Below are positions 15,820 through 24,698 of a stretch of 64,000 nt of DNA, one piece after another. The position numbers and the translations under genes are program-made. The notes beneath the pieces were generated by a model. The model saw nothing but the letters and a program-made list of their open reading frames with translations. It was not told the origin of the DNA and ran no database searches. How positions within the stretch are numbered: position 1 is the stretch's first letter; every line of letters begins with the position of its first letter. The DNA comes from JAICYJ01 sp038212095 (GTDB lineage Bacteria; Actinomycetota; Thermoleophilia; Gaiellales; JAICJC01): NCBI GenBank assembly GCA_038212095.1, contig JBBQUW010000003.1, forward strand, positions 90,488 through 154,487. Direction: 5' to 3'.

Positions 15820-16800
15820 GTGATCGTGCATACGCGGATTGAAAGCCCGCACCTTGGCAGCAACCTATTGGGGGATCCCAGCGACCGGGATCTGTTCGTG
15901 TACCTGCCTCCCGGCTATGAGGACTCTGATCGCCGGTACCCGACCGCGTACTTCCTGCACGCCTACGGCACCAGCGCCGCCGAGGTGGTGACCCCAGAGA
16001 CGGATGGTGAGCGTTGGCGCCCACCGATCGAGGACGTGCTCGACCCGGTGTTCACCCGCATGGGCGTGCCGCCCATGATCGTCGTCATCCCAGACGGCAA
16101 CTCGCGCTACGGCTGTGGCCAGTGGGTGGACTCACCCGTAACGGGCAACTTCGAACACTACGTGGTGGAAGACGTCGTGCGCTTCGTCGATGCCAGCCAC
16201 CGCACCGTCGCCAGCCCACGCAGCCGGGGCGTGTTCGGCTTCTCGTCGGGAGGATTCGGCGCCTGGCACCTCGCCTCGCTGCATCCCGAGGTGTTCTGCG
16301 CGATGGCGGTGCTCTCTGCGGACTCGTTCCTAGACCTGACGCACAAGTTCATTCCCTACAAGTACCTCGACAGCATCTGGCCCGAGGCGCCGAACGGACC
16401 AGTCGAAGGCAACGTCTGGTCGGAGATCGTCTACGACTACTCAGCCACCTACTCACCCAACCCCGCGCTGCCACCGTTCTACGTCGACCTCCCCGTCGCA
16501 TTCCCCAGCGGCGAGCTGGTTCAGGAGGTGTGGGACCGCTGGCTGGCCTTTGACCCGGTCGTCAACGTGCACGTCCGACTCGACCAGCTCCGAAAGCTGT
16601 CCGGCATCCTGCTCGACGCCGGCTCCAGCGACGACTACAACCTGCACTGGGGCCACCGGCTGCTCAGCCATCACCTCCACCAGGCCGGCATCGCCCACGA
16701 CCACCGAGAGAACGCGGGTAATCACGGCGGCCGGTCATACGAGCGCTACCAGGTCGCACTTGAGTGGCTCTCCCACGTCCTGGAAGGCGAGGTTCACTAG
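15820..16800 (+). CDS. alpha/beta-hydrolase esterase, esterase D type
   Basis: 326 residues of the putative esterase family (EsfD/Fes group). The oxyanion segment is YFLHAYGT (about 46-53), the nucleophile serine is in GVFGFSSGGFGAW (about 137-149), an acid is likely in LLDAGSSDDYN, and a late His is in NAGNHGGRSYERY. No signal peptide, so probably cytoplasmic. GTG 15820 follows AAGGAG at 15808-15813. It opens divergently from the 66-residue membrane gene. Substrate not determinable. Confidence 0.8.
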   Translation: MIVHTRIESPHLGSNLLGDPSDRDLFVYLPPGYEDSDRRYPTAYFLHAYGTSAAEVVTPETDGERWRPPIEDVLDPVFTRMGVPPMIVVIPDGNSRYGCGQWVDSPVTGNFEHYVVEDVVRFVDASHRTVASPRSRGVFGFSSGGFGAWHLASLHPEVFCAMAVLSADSFLDLTHKFIPYKYLDSIWPEAPNGPVEGNVWSEIVYDYSATYSPNPALPPFYVDLPVAFPSGELVQEVWDRWLAFDPVVNVHVRLDQLRKLSGILLDAGSSDDYNLHWGHRLLSHHLHQAGIAHDHRENAGNHGGRSYERYQVALEWLSHVLEGEVH

Positions 16801-16838
16801 GCCACCCGCCGACCGTGAGGAACGCGACGTGGTGGGCG

Positions 16839-17333
16839 TCAGCAGGCGGACCACAGCCCGCGTCCCGCCAGCGCCGCCTGCTGCTCCAGTGCCGCCAGCT
16901 CGGCCGCGTGCGCCGTGTTCGGCGGGATCGAGAGGGTGCGGGCGTAGCCTGCGGCAACCAGCCGCGCGTTGACGAACAGAGGCGGCCGACCCTGGCGCTC
17001 CAGGTAGATGTAGGCCAGCCAGCGCCCGTAGCGGTCGTGCCGCTCGCGGTCGTAGACCAGCTCGACACGCGCCCCCGTCAGCAGGTGCTTGGTGTAGGCG
17101 GACGCCTCCGGCCCGTAACAGCCCACCGGGCGATGCGGATCGACGGTCTCAGGCGTGTCGATGCCCAGCAGCCGCACGTCGTAGGTGTGCGAACCGGCCG
17201 TCACGTACACGGTGTCGCCATCGACAACCCTGGACACCGTTGCGCGCGACGGCGGTAGAGCGTCGCCGCGCAGCCACCACCAGCCGGCCGCGGCCAGCAG
17301 GCAGACGATCAGTATCGAGGTGATCCGGCGCAT
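16839..17333 (-). CDS. secreted or membrane-anchored thermonuclease-family nuclease
   Basis: 164 residues of the staphylococcal nuclease (SNase/TNase) family. An N-terminal hydrophobic signal or anchor (ITSILIVCLLAAAGWWWL, about 4-21) is followed by the core. VDGDTVYV and the RLLGIDTPE motif carry Arg and Asp, GPEASAYTKHLL is present, and DRYGRWLAYIYL has the second catalytic Arg, so the enzyme looks intact. ATG 17333 is seven bases past the end of a TAGCCT -10 box (17345 to 17340), indicating a leaderless mRNA. Confidence 0.88.
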   Translation of the reverse strand: MRRITSILIVCLLAAAGWWWLRGDALPPSRATVSRVVDGDTVYVTAGSHTYDVRLLGIDTPETVDPHRPVGCYGPEASAYTKHLLTGARVELVYDRERHDRYGRWLAYIYLERQGRPPLFVNARLVAAGYARTLSIPPNTAHAAELAALEQQAALAGRGLWSAC

Positions 17334-17364
17334 CCCACGAGGCTAGGCCACCTGGCGTCGCATG

Positions 17365-18099
17365 TCAGTCACGCGGCGTGACGATCGCATCACAGAGCCG
17401 CACCGTCGCGAGTCCGCGCGCCTCGAGCCGGGCACAGATCAGCGGCAGGGCGGCCGCGGTCGCCTGCCAGCTTCCGCGGGCGGCGTAGGCGTCCGAGTCG
17501 TGCAGCAGGATGATCTCGCCGCCGGTGAGCGACCGCGCGGCCGAGGCCGCGATCGACGCGGCGGTCGCGCCGGCCCGCCAGTCCCACCCCCAGCGCGTCC
17601 ATCCCGCCACCGCCAGCCGGTGCCGGCGGGCGTAGGCGAGCGTACCGATGCCGGCAGCGCCGTAGGGAGCGCGCAGCACCGATACCGATGATCCCAGCTC
17701 GTCCTCGACCTCACCCCGGCCCCGCTCCAGATCGCGGGCGACAGCGCCCGGCGTCATCAGCGCGTGCGGCCGGTGGCGGTCACCGTGCAGCGCCACCGCG
17801 TGCCCGGCGGCCACGATCTCGGCCAGCAGTCCGCGATGGCGGCGCACCTGCTCACCAACGACGAAGAACGTGGCATGGGCGCGAGCCCGTTCCAGCGCCT
17901 CCAGCACTGCCGGTGTGCCGTACGGGTGTGGCCCGTCGTCGAACGTCAGCGCCACCATCGCAGCCGCGCCGGGCAGCCGGGTGATCGTCGCGGGGAAGCG
18001 GCGGCAGGGAACGGCCAGCGAGGGCGCGGCGTTCACCGCCAGCGCGACGCCCGCAAACGAGATCAGGCCGAAGGCACGATCGATCGCGGGCCGGCTCAT
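17365..18099 (-). CDS. polysaccharide deacetylase (NodB domain)
   Basis: 244 residues of carbohydrate esterase family 4. An N-terminal hydrophobic stretch (LISFAGVALAVNAAPSLAV) suggests export. The NodB motifs follow: ALTFDDGPHP with the base/metal Asp pair (about 50-59), the metal histidines in HGDRHRPH (about 105-112), RAPYG, and HDSD near the end. Such enzymes remove N-acetyl groups from peptidoglycan or other surface glycans. The start lies 3 bases after the stop of the glycosyltransferase gene, so the two form an operon. Confidence 0.87.
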   Translation of the reverse strand: MSRPAIDRAFGLISFAGVALAVNAAPSLAVPCRRFPATITRLPGAAAMVALTFDDGPHPYGTPAVLEALERARAHATFFVVGEQVRRHRGLLAEIVAAGHAVALHGDRHRPHALMTPGAVARDLERGRGEVEDELGSSVSVLRAPYGAAGIGTLAYARRHRLAVAGWTRWGWDWRAGATAASIAASAARSLTGGEIILLHDSDAYAARGSWQATAAALPLICARLEARGLATVRLCDAIVTPRD

Positions 18100-18104
18100 C
18101 GGGA

Positions 18105-19301
18105 CTAGTGCGACTGGACGTGCGCCGGGGAGACGCCGCCGTCCGCCAGCGCCTCGCCGGCGTGGCCGGCCTCGAGCACGCCGGCGACCAGCGCGCCCGC
18201 GATCGCAAGCCGCACCACGGCGCGCGCCGGACGCGTGCGAATGGGGCGGGCGGACTGCCGCCATCCGCCGATCACGGCAGCCGCGGTGGGGCGGTCGAAC
18301 AGCGCGTGGGCACGATCGCTGCACGAGGGCGCGACATCCCGCCAGTAGCAGGGGTCGCCGAGCAGGCGGGCGAGATCGGTCTCGCGCTGTGCCAGCACCA
18401 CCGTGCCGTGCCGGGACATGTGCCGGGCGTTGTCCTCGCCGTGGCCCGGCAACGGGTCGAACATCACCACCGGCAGCCGCACCCGGAACGCCTCGAGGCT
18501 GGTGACGCCGCCGGCATTCTGGATCAGCGCATCCGACGCAGCCATCAGGTCGGCCATGCGATCCGTGTAGCCCAGCACCGTCACGTCGTGGAGCGAGCGA
18601 TCTGCCCGCAGCTGCCGTGCCAGAGACTCGTTCTTGGCGGTGACGACGATTGCGTGAAAGCCGTCGGCAGCATCCACCACGCGCGCAGCGCCGGTCAGGT
18701 TGCCGACGCCCCACGCGCCCCCCACGATCAGCACCACCCGCGCATCATCGGCGATGCCGAACTCGGCCCGGACCGAGCGGCGAGCACCGGCCGCCGCCGT
18801 GAAGCGATGGACGGGCGGCTGAATCTGATCGACTCCGGCCACGTCGTGCCCTATCGCCAGGTTCTGGTCGAGGTCGGGGTGCAGCCACCCAGGGTGGGGA
18901 TCGAAGTCAGTGATCAGCGTCGAGCAGGGCACGCTCAGCCTGCCGCGGCGGCGCAGCCCGGCCAACGCGGCCGACACGAGCGGATAGGCCGAGACGACGT
19001 GCGTGTAGCCACCGCGTTCGATCCGCTCCAGCAACCGTGATGCGCGGCGCCACGAGAGCCACCGGCCCAGCAGCCGGATCAGCCGTGGCGAGCGGCTGGC
19101 GCGATACATCCATCGCCACGACCAGGCGGCATGCAGTATCTGGAACCGGTACCCGTCGACGACGATTCGCGACAATCCGAGCATCGCCAGTCCATCGTCG
19201 ATGTCGACCGTGGCGCCCTGCTCCTCCAGCTGCTCGCGCACGGCGCGTGACGCCGCATCGTGCCCCGCCCCGACGGGAGCCGAGAGGATGAGTACGCGCA
19301 T
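18105..19301 (-). CDS. MGDG synthase-type glycosyltransferase
   Basis: 398 residues, GT28/GT4-like with an MGDG_synth N-terminal domain: LSAPVGAGHDAASRAV at about 6-21, as in diacylglycerol galactosyl- or glucosyltransferases and MurG. The C-terminal nucleotide-sugar domain has VLIVGGAWGVGNL and the donor-binding QNAGGVTSLEAFR and LPGHGEDNA. A final hydrophobic segment (about 366-385) may tie it to the membrane. ATG 19301 is preferred over ATG 19313 because a TATGAT -10 box (19314 to 19309) ends seven bases before it and overlaps the upstream ATG. Glycolipid synthesis is likely; the exact sugar is unknown. Confidence 0.83.
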   Translation of the reverse strand: MRVLILSAPVGAGHDAASRAVREQLEEQGATVDIDDGLAMLGLSRIVVDGYRFQILHAAWSWRWMYRASRSPRLIRLLGRWLSWRRASRLLERIERGGYTHVVSAYPLVSAALAGLRRRGRLSVPCSTLITDFDPHPGWLHPDLDQNLAIGHDVAGVDQIQPPVHRFTAAAGARRSVRAEFGIADDARVVLIVGGAWGVGNLTGAARVVDAADGFHAIVVTAKNESLARQLRADRSLHDVTVLGYTDRMADLMAASDALIQNAGGVTSLEAFRVRLPVVMFDPLPGHGEDNARHMSRHGTVVLAQRETDLARLLGDPCYWRDVAPSCSDRAHALFDRPTAAAVIGGWRQSARPIRTRPARAVVRLAIAGALVAGVLEAGHAGEALADGGVSPAHVQSH

Positions 19302-19376
19302 TGGGTGGATCATACAGAGGCGCCTACCGACGAGGTGGGCGGGGTCGAGTGCTCGAGGTGGGCTGCCAGGGCAGGT

Positions 19377-21131
19377 TCACAGCGCAGCGCCGACGTCCTG
19401 CCGCTCTGCGAGCGACACCAGCGGATAGTGGCCGTCGCTCTTTCGCAGCACACCGTCGGCGATCAGGCCATCGATCGCGGCCAGCACGTGCTTCTCGGTT
19501 CGGTGCGAGAGCTCGCCGTAGCTGGACAGCCGGTTGTGGCCGGCGCTGATCAGGTCGCGGCCGCGGCCGCCTCGCAGGATCTGCGTCAGCCTGGTGCGCC
19601 CGACTCCGCCGCGGGTCTCGTCCACGGCGAGCAGAACCGCGGCCCGCTCGTCGACCGCCAGCGGCGATCGCTGCGCGCGGTCGCCATGGTTGTCGCAGCA
19701 CTGCTCGTCCGGCCGCGGCGCTGGGGTATCGCCGAAGTAGCCAAGCAGAACCTCGCGCCGGCAGCGCTCTCCAGCGGCGTAGGCGTCCATCGCCTTGAGC
19801 CGGTCCCAGCGCAGGTTCTCCTGACGCTTCATCGCCACCATCGCGGCCGCCAGGTGCGGTCGGCTGAGGGATGGCGCAGCCGCCCGTCCGGCAAGGCTGC
19901 CGCCGCGTGCCGGGAACAGCTCCAGCGCGCCGGCACGCTCCAGCACCGCGACGGCGACCCGCGGCTCGCCCACCGGCAGCTCGGAGTCATGTACCGCGAA
20001 CACGCCGTTTGCGTCGGCGCGCGACGCGAGCACGCCGTGCACCTGCTCCAGCTGCTGTGCGCTCAGCCGCGCCCGCTCGATGAAGAACACCACCAGCCCC
20101 TTGTCCGCGGGCGAGTAGAGCAGCGTGCAGACGGCCGGCAGACCGTCGCGACCGGCGCGGCCGGCCTGCTGGTAGTACTCCTCGGGAGATGACGGGATGG
20201 TCCAGTGGACGACCGACCGCACGTCCGCCTTGTCGATGCCCATGCCGAAGGCGGTGGTGGCGGTGATCGCCTGCAGCTCGCCGTCCAGAAACTCACGCAG
20301 CGTGCGTGAACGCTGGTCGCTCGGCAGCCCGGCGTGGTACGGCGCAGCCGAGATGCCATCGGCGAGCAGGTGCGCCGCCACCTCCTCGCAGGTCTTGCGG
20401 CGCCCGCAGTAGATGACGGCCGGAAGCCGGCTGCGGTCCTTGAGGTGGGCCAGCAGCATGCGCGGCTTGCCGGCGTCGCCGGCCACCTGCACGACCTCGA
20501 AGAAGAGGTTGGGCCGATCGAATCCCGTGCGCGCCATGACGGGATCGCGAAGCCCGAGCGCCTGCACGATGTCGCGCGCCACGCGCGGCGTGGCGGTGGC
20601 AGTCAGCGCCATCGTGGGTGGCGATCCGAGGCGGGCGCGGACATCGGCCAGTCGGAGGTAGTCGGGGCGGAAGTCGTGCCCCCACTCCGAGAGGCAGTGC
20701 GCCTCGTCGATGGCCAGTCGAGTGACGTCCGCCTCGCCGATGGCATCCAGGAAGCGGCGGCTCGTGAATCGCTCTGGCGCCACGTAGACGAGGCGCGTCA
20801 CGCCCGAGGCGATCCGCTGCAGCGCGGCGGCCACGTCATCACCGGTCATGCTGGAGGCGATCATCTCGACGTCGTGGTGTCCGCGGGCACGCAGGGCGGC
20901 GCACTGATCCTGCATGAGGGCGATCAGGGGCGAGACGACCAGCGTGACGCCGCTGTCGAGCAGCGCCGGTAGCTGGTAGCAGAGCGACTTGCCGGATCCG
21001 GTGGGCATGATCGCCAGCACGTCGCGGCCGGCCATGGTGCCCTCGACAGCGTCGAGCTGTCCGGGCCGAAAGGCGGGGAAGCCGAACAGGCGCTCGAGGT
21101 CGGCATCAAGGTCGCGTGCAGTCGTCTCCAC
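19377..21131 (-). CDS. recQ: ATP-dependent DNA helicase RecQ
   Basis: 584 residues, superfamily 2 3'-5' helicase. Motif 0 FRPGQLDAVE, Walker A MPTGSGKS, DEAH box AIDEAHCLSEWGHDFRP, TATATPRV, and motif VI QQAGRAGRDG are all present. An RQC zinc site with Cys residues follows (ERCRREVLLGYF, DEQCCDNHG) and then a winged helix. No HRDC domain follows, so it is the short form. GTG 21131 is chosen because the RecQ homology starts just after it and a GACACT box (21143 to 21138) lies exactly six bases upstream. Two copies of a 25-bp repeat sit further upstream. Confidence 0.93.
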   Translation of the reverse strand: METTARDLDADLERLFGFPAFRPGQLDAVEGTMAGRDVLAIMPTGSGKSLCYQLPALLDSGVTLVVSPLIALMQDQCAALRARGHHDVEMIASSMTGDDVAAALQRIASGVTRLVYVAPERFTSRRFLDAIGEADVTRLAIDEAHCLSEWGHDFRPDYLRLADVRARLGSPPTMALTATATPRVARDIVQALGLRDPVMARTGFDRPNLFFEVVQVAGDAGKPRMLLAHLKDRSRLPAVIYCGRRKTCEEVAAHLLADGISAAPYHAGLPSDQRSRTLREFLDGELQAITATTAFGMGIDKADVRSVVHWTIPSSPEEYYQQAGRAGRDGLPAVCTLLYSPADKGLVVFFIERARLSAQQLEQVHGVLASRADANGVFAVHDSELPVGEPRVAVAVLERAGALELFPARGGSLAGRAAAPSLSRPHLAAAMVAMKRQENLRWDRLKAMDAYAAGERCRREVLLGYFGDTPAPRPDEQCCDNHGDRAQRSPLAVDERAAVLLAVDETRGGVGRTRLTQILRGGRGRDLISAGHNRLSSYGELSHRTEKHVLAAIDGLIADGVLRKSDGHYPLVSLAERQDVGAAL

Positions 21132-21179
21132 ACCGGAAGTGTCCCACGGCCCACGGACAGGCGAGCCGGCGGCCGCGCC

Positions 21180-21204
21180 CCGAATTATTGGAGTCAAAGC
21201 CCTG
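21180..21204. repeat. 25-bp direct repeat, copy 1
   Basis: Starts CCGAATTATT and ends AAGCCCTG, and is identical over 25 bp to the copy at 21278. On the minus strand it contains TTTGACTCC, a -35-like element pointing towards recQ 49 bp away. It is AT-rich compared with its surroundings. Confidence 0.85.
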
Positions 21205-21277
21205 TCGTGGGGGAGTTGCGCGATCGACACCAGATCGCGACAGGTGCGCGGCATGGTTGGGCCGATCGCCGCTCGAG

Positions 21278-21302
21278 CCGAATTATTGGAGTCAAAGCCC
21301 TG
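21278..21302. repeat. 25-bp direct repeat, copy 2
   Basis: Exact second copy in the same orientation, 98 bp downstream of the first. The sequence between the copies is unrelated GC-rich DNA with no ORF I can support. The gap 21132-21345 holds nothing else recognisable apart from the recQ -10 box. Confidence 0.85.
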
Positions 21303-21345
21303 CTGTGGGCGGTGCTGTCGATCGTGATGGATTCGTTACGCGCGG

Positions 21346-22749
21346 TCAGGCTGCCGCGCCGTCGGGCTTGGACGCCACGGCCGCTCGCGGCTCACGGCGC
21401 ATCCAGGCGCATGCAACGACGCCGATCGCGCCCAGCAGCGCGGCTGCCAGGTAGGTGTGGCGCGCGCCGGTGACCACCGCCGGCACGTGCGCCCCGCTCT
21501 TCTCGGCGGCACGGACTGCGGCGTCACTGAGCGACGCCAGGAACACGATCCCCGCCACCGCCGTGCCCAGTCCCGCGCCGACCTGCCGCGCCAGCGGGAT
21601 GCCCGAGGTCGACTTCCCCTCCCTGCCCTGCTCGCCGTCGGCCAGCACGACGGCAAACAGCGCCGGGCTGGCGACTCCCATGCCAAGGCCGGAGAAGGCG
21701 TACGCCACGATCGGCAGCGCCACGCCACCCAACGGCACCGCCATCACCAGCGTGGCAACAAACACCAGCGTGGAGCCGATCAGGATCTGATCGCGCGCCG
21801 GCGTGGTGAAGCGGGCCGCCATCATCGAGCCCGTCGTCCAGCCCAGCGTCGTCAGCACGAGCGCGAGCGCCACCACCCAGATCCGTTCGCCGAAGCCGAC
21901 CTGGAGCTGCAACGGCAGGTACACCTCCGCTCCCAGAAAGGCCGAGCCGGCCGCCAGCGCGGCCACGTTCGCCGCCAGCGAGATCGGCCGATGGGTGAAC
22001 ACCGGCACCGCCGTTCGCCGCTCGTACAGCAGGAACGCGACTGCCGGGATAACCGCCAGGGCGGCGAACAGCGGATCGCGGGCGGCCAGCAGGAGCAGCA
22101 GCACCGTCGCCCCCAGCAACACCGGCCCCACCACGTTCAACGGATCGGCGGTGCCCGATCGCTCGCGGTCTGGATGCGAGCGCAGCGCCAACCGCGCCGC
22201 CCACGCGACGACGGCGATCATCGGCAGGTTGACCCAGAACACCCAGCGCCAGCCCACCGACCCCGTCAGCGCCGCGCCCATGGCCGGGCCGATCAGCGCC
22301 GAGACGCCCCACATCGCGGCATTCAGGCCGAACGCGCGCGGCCGCAGGTGCTCCGGCACCGACACCGCGAACAGCCCCAGCGGCACCGCGAACATGAAGC
22401 CGGCGCCAAGTCCCAGCACCCCCCGCGAGAGCGCCACCACCGGCATCGAGGGTGCCAGCCCGCCGACCACGTTGGCTGCCGTGAACAGGACGCAGGCGAT
22501 CGCGAAGCTGCGGGCGACGCCGTAGCGGTCGATTACCGCTCCCGCCAGCGGCAGCGTGGTCACGATCGTGACCATGGTCGCGCCCACCGCGAGTGAGATC
22601 AGATCGACGCCGCCGATGTCCTGCGCCGCGCTGGGAAGCGCCGTCACGACCATCAGCGCGTCCAGCGATCCGAGGAAGGTCGCTCCCAGGGCCGCCACCA
22701 TCAGCGCCCGGTACGAGGGGCCGAACAGGGCCGAGTAGCTGGCGGTCAC
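21346..22749 (-). CDS. MFS transporter, DHA2-like with 14 helices
   Basis: 467 residues with about fourteen hydrophobic helices. The first, FLGSLDALMVVTALPSAAQD, carries the Asp and Pro pattern of DHA2 drug:proton antiporters. RGVLGLGAGFMFAVPLG and GWRWVFWVNLP are also typical, as is the short cytoplasmic loop DRYGVARSF. GTG 22749 is the first start after the upstream stop; no clear ribosome site is visible. It lies 48 bp downstream of the CCG-domain gene on the same strand, so it may be read through from the sdh operon. Substrate unknown. Confidence 0.85.
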   Translation of the reverse strand: MTASYSALFGPSYRALMVAALGATFLGSLDALMVVTALPSAAQDIGGVDLISLAVGATMVTIVTTLPLAGAVIDRYGVARSFAIACVLFTAANVVGGLAPSMPVVALSRGVLGLGAGFMFAVPLGLFAVSVPEHLRPRAFGLNAAMWGVSALIGPAMGAALTGSVGWRWVFWVNLPMIAVVAWAARLALRSHPDRERSGTADPLNVVGPVLLGATVLLLLLAARDPLFAALAVIPAVAFLLYERRTAVPVFTHRPISLAANVAALAAGSAFLGAEVYLPLQLQVGFGERIWVVALALVLTTLGWTTGSMMAARFTTPARDQILIGSTLVFVATLVMAVPLGGVALPIVAYAFSGLGMGVASPALFAVVLADGEQGREGKSTSGIPLARQVGAGLGTAVAGIVFLASLSDAAVRAAEKSGAHVPAVVTGARHTYLAAALLGAIGVVACAWMRREPRAAVASKPDGAAA

Positions 22750-22797
22750 GCCGGTGCCCGCCTGGCTGCCGCGATCAGCTGCATGGTTCAGAGGCGG

Positions 22798-23688
22798 TCA
22801 GGAAGCGTAGATCTTGTCCGTCGCCGAGTGCGTCTTGACGACGTGCCGCTTGAACAGGAGCTCGTCGTAGCTCAGTCCGGCAGCCGCACCCACCAGCTGG
22901 GCGAGGTGGAAGATTGGCATCTCCAGCTCGATGTCCGCCTCGCGCTCGGCCTTGCCCTGCCAGGCATCGAGCGAGAGGTGGCAGAGCGGGCACGGCGTCA
23001 CCATCGCGTCGGCGCCGGCCTCCTTGGCCTCGACCAGCGGCTGGATCAGCTCTCCCAGCGCGACCTCGGCCCGCGCCAGCACGATCGGGAAGCCGCAGCA
23101 CTTGATCTTGGACGGATAGTCCACCGCCTCCGCGCCACAGGCCTCGATGATCCGCTCCAGCGACTGGGGCCGATCGGGATCCTCGAAGCCAAGCAGCTTC
23201 GAGGGCCGCAGGATCTGGCAGCCGTAGAACGGCGCGATCTTCATGCCCGTCAGCGGCTTGTCGCAGATCTGCTTGAGCTTCTCGTAGCCGTCGCCCTCGG
23301 CGATCTCCCACAGCAGGTGGCGTACCTCCACGCCGCCCGAGTAGGAGGCGGCGCCAACCTCCTTGAGGTTGCGGTTGACGCGCTCGAGCAGGTCGGGGTC
23401 GGCCTTCAGCTTCTTGTCGGCCTGCCGCAGGTTGAGCGTGCAGACGTTGCAGATCGTCATCAGCGTGTCCTGGCCGAGCTGCTCCGCCTGGCCCAGGATG
23501 CGCGCGTTCAGGTGGAGGTAGTACTCGGGCCGCGCCTCGTGCACGTCGCCGGCACCGCAGCACGTGAAGCCGGGGATGTCGACCAGGTCGAAGCCGAGCT
23601 TGCCCGCGATCGCCCGGGTCGAGGCGTCGAGCTCCTTCTGCGACAGGCTGGCCAGGCAGCCAGGGTAGTACGCGTAGCTGCTCTTCAC
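22798..23688 (-). CDS. CCG-domain (HdrB/SdhE-type) subunit of succinate dehydrogenase/fumarate reductase
   Basis: 296 residues with two CCG cysteine-rich domains: YYPGC at 8-12 with FTCCGAGD (about 41-48) and CNVC (about 79-82), then FYGC with KCCGFP and CPLCH in the second half. Such domains bind non-cubane iron-sulfur clusters, as in heterodisulfide reductase HdrB, thiol:fumarate reductase TfrB and the E-type Sdh complexes. It overlaps sdhB by 4 bases, so it replaces the SdhC/SdhD membrane anchors, which are absent here. It probably passes electrons to quinone or another carrier at the membrane surface; the partner is not visible. Confidence 0.88.
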   Translation of the reverse strand: MKSSYAYYPGCLASLSQKELDASTRAIAGKLGFDLVDIPGFTCCGAGDVHEARPEYYLHLNARILGQAEQLGQDTLMTICNVCTLNLRQADKKLKADPDLLERVNRNLKEVGAASYSGGVEVRHLLWEIAEGDGYEKLKQICDKPLTGMKIAPFYGCQILRPSKLLGFEDPDRPQSLERIIEACGAEAVDYPSKIKCCGFPIVLARAEVALGELIQPLVEAKEAGADAMVTPCPLCHLSLDAWQGKAEREADIELEMPIFHLAQLVGAAAGLSYDELLFKRHVVKTHSATDKIYAS

Positions 23689-24689
23689 GGCGATCCTTCT
23701 TCCGGGGGGCGCTTGGGTCCGGCGTTCGCGGCCGCGCGCGCCTCGTTCTCCTGTGTCTCGATCAACTTGTGCAGCTTCCGCACCTCGTCCAACTTCTTGG
23801 CATTGTGCGGCTTGAGCGGATTGGGCACCTTGCCCACCCGCACCAGCTGCAGCGCGAACGGGATGTCCTTGATCGCGTTCACCGCGCCCACCGTCTCGGG
23901 CACCAGGTTGGTCTCGAGCAGGTAGCCGGTCTGGTGGGTGGACTTGACGAACACCTTGGCGTGCCGCGCGCCCTTGTCGGAGAGCATCCCCTCCTGGTAG
24001 ATGGCCGTGCCCACCTTGGCGATCGCGTCACGCGGATCGACGCCCTTGGGACAGCGCTCCTGGCAGAAGTAGCAGCGGGTGCAGTCCCACACGCCGTGAG
24101 GCCCGTTGTAGAGCTCGAGCCGCTGCTTGCCACCGCGGTCGCGGACGTCCCCGACAAAGCGGGCCGCCTTGGCCAGCGCGGCCGGGCCGAGGAAGTCGGG
24201 GTCGGCCTCCATCGAGTTGCACTCCGAGACGCAGCAGCCGCACTGGATGCAGAGCGCCTCCTTCATGATCCGGTCGAGCTCCGCCTGCTGCACGCGCCAT
24301 TCTTTGACCGGCGCATCGCCGTCGCCTTCGTCCAGGTACGGCTTGACAGCGCGGAACTTCTCCCAGAACGGATCCATGTCGACGACCAGGTCCTTGATCA
24401 CCGGCAGGTTTCCCATCGGCGAGATGGTGGCGACGTGGCCCGCGTCGACCAGCGGCTTCATGGGCGTCTTGCAGGCCAGCACGGCGCCGCCGTCCATGCG
24501 CATGCCGCACGATCCGCAGACGGCCATCCGGCACGACTTGCGGTACGTCAGCGAGCCGTCAACCTCGTCCTTGATCACGTCGAGCGTGTCCAGCAGCGTG
24601 GCCGTCTCGGCCACGTCGACGGTATGGCTCTCCAGCCGAGGCTCATCGGTATCTGGGTTGTATCGCTCGATCTTGAGGGTGACTTCCAC
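23685..24689 (-). CDS. sdhB: succinate dehydrogenase/fumarate reductase iron-sulfur subunit
   Basis: 334 residues, longer than the classical roughly 240-residue SdhB. The N-terminal [2Fe-2S] ferredoxin fold has CRMAVCGSCGMRMDG (about 53-67) and a later Cys in LACKTP. The two C-terminal cluster motifs are CIQCGCCVSECNS (about 147-159) and CTRCYFCQERCPKG (about 203-216). A charged Lys/Glu-rich tail of about 80 residues follows. It starts 9 bases after sdhA ends and overlaps the CCG subunit. Electron path: SdhA flavin to these clusters to the CCG subunit. Confidence 0.95.
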   Translation of the reverse strand: MEVTLKIERYNPDTDEPRLESHTVDVAETATLLDTLDVIKDEVDGSLTYRKSCRMAVCGSCGMRMDGGAVLACKTPMKPLVDAGHVATISPMGNLPVIKDLVVDMDPFWEKFRAVKPYLDEGDGDAPVKEWRVQQAELDRIMKEALCIQCGCCVSECNSMEADPDFLGPAALAKAARFVGDVRDRGGKQRLELYNGPHGVWDCTRCYFCQERCPKGVDPRDAIAKVGTAIYQEGMLSDKGARHAKVFVKSTHQTGYLLETNLVPETVGAVNAIKDIPFALQLVRVGKVPNPLKPHNAKKLDEVRKLHKLIETQENEARAAANAGPKRPPEEGSP

Positions 24690-24698
24690 TGGTCGCTC

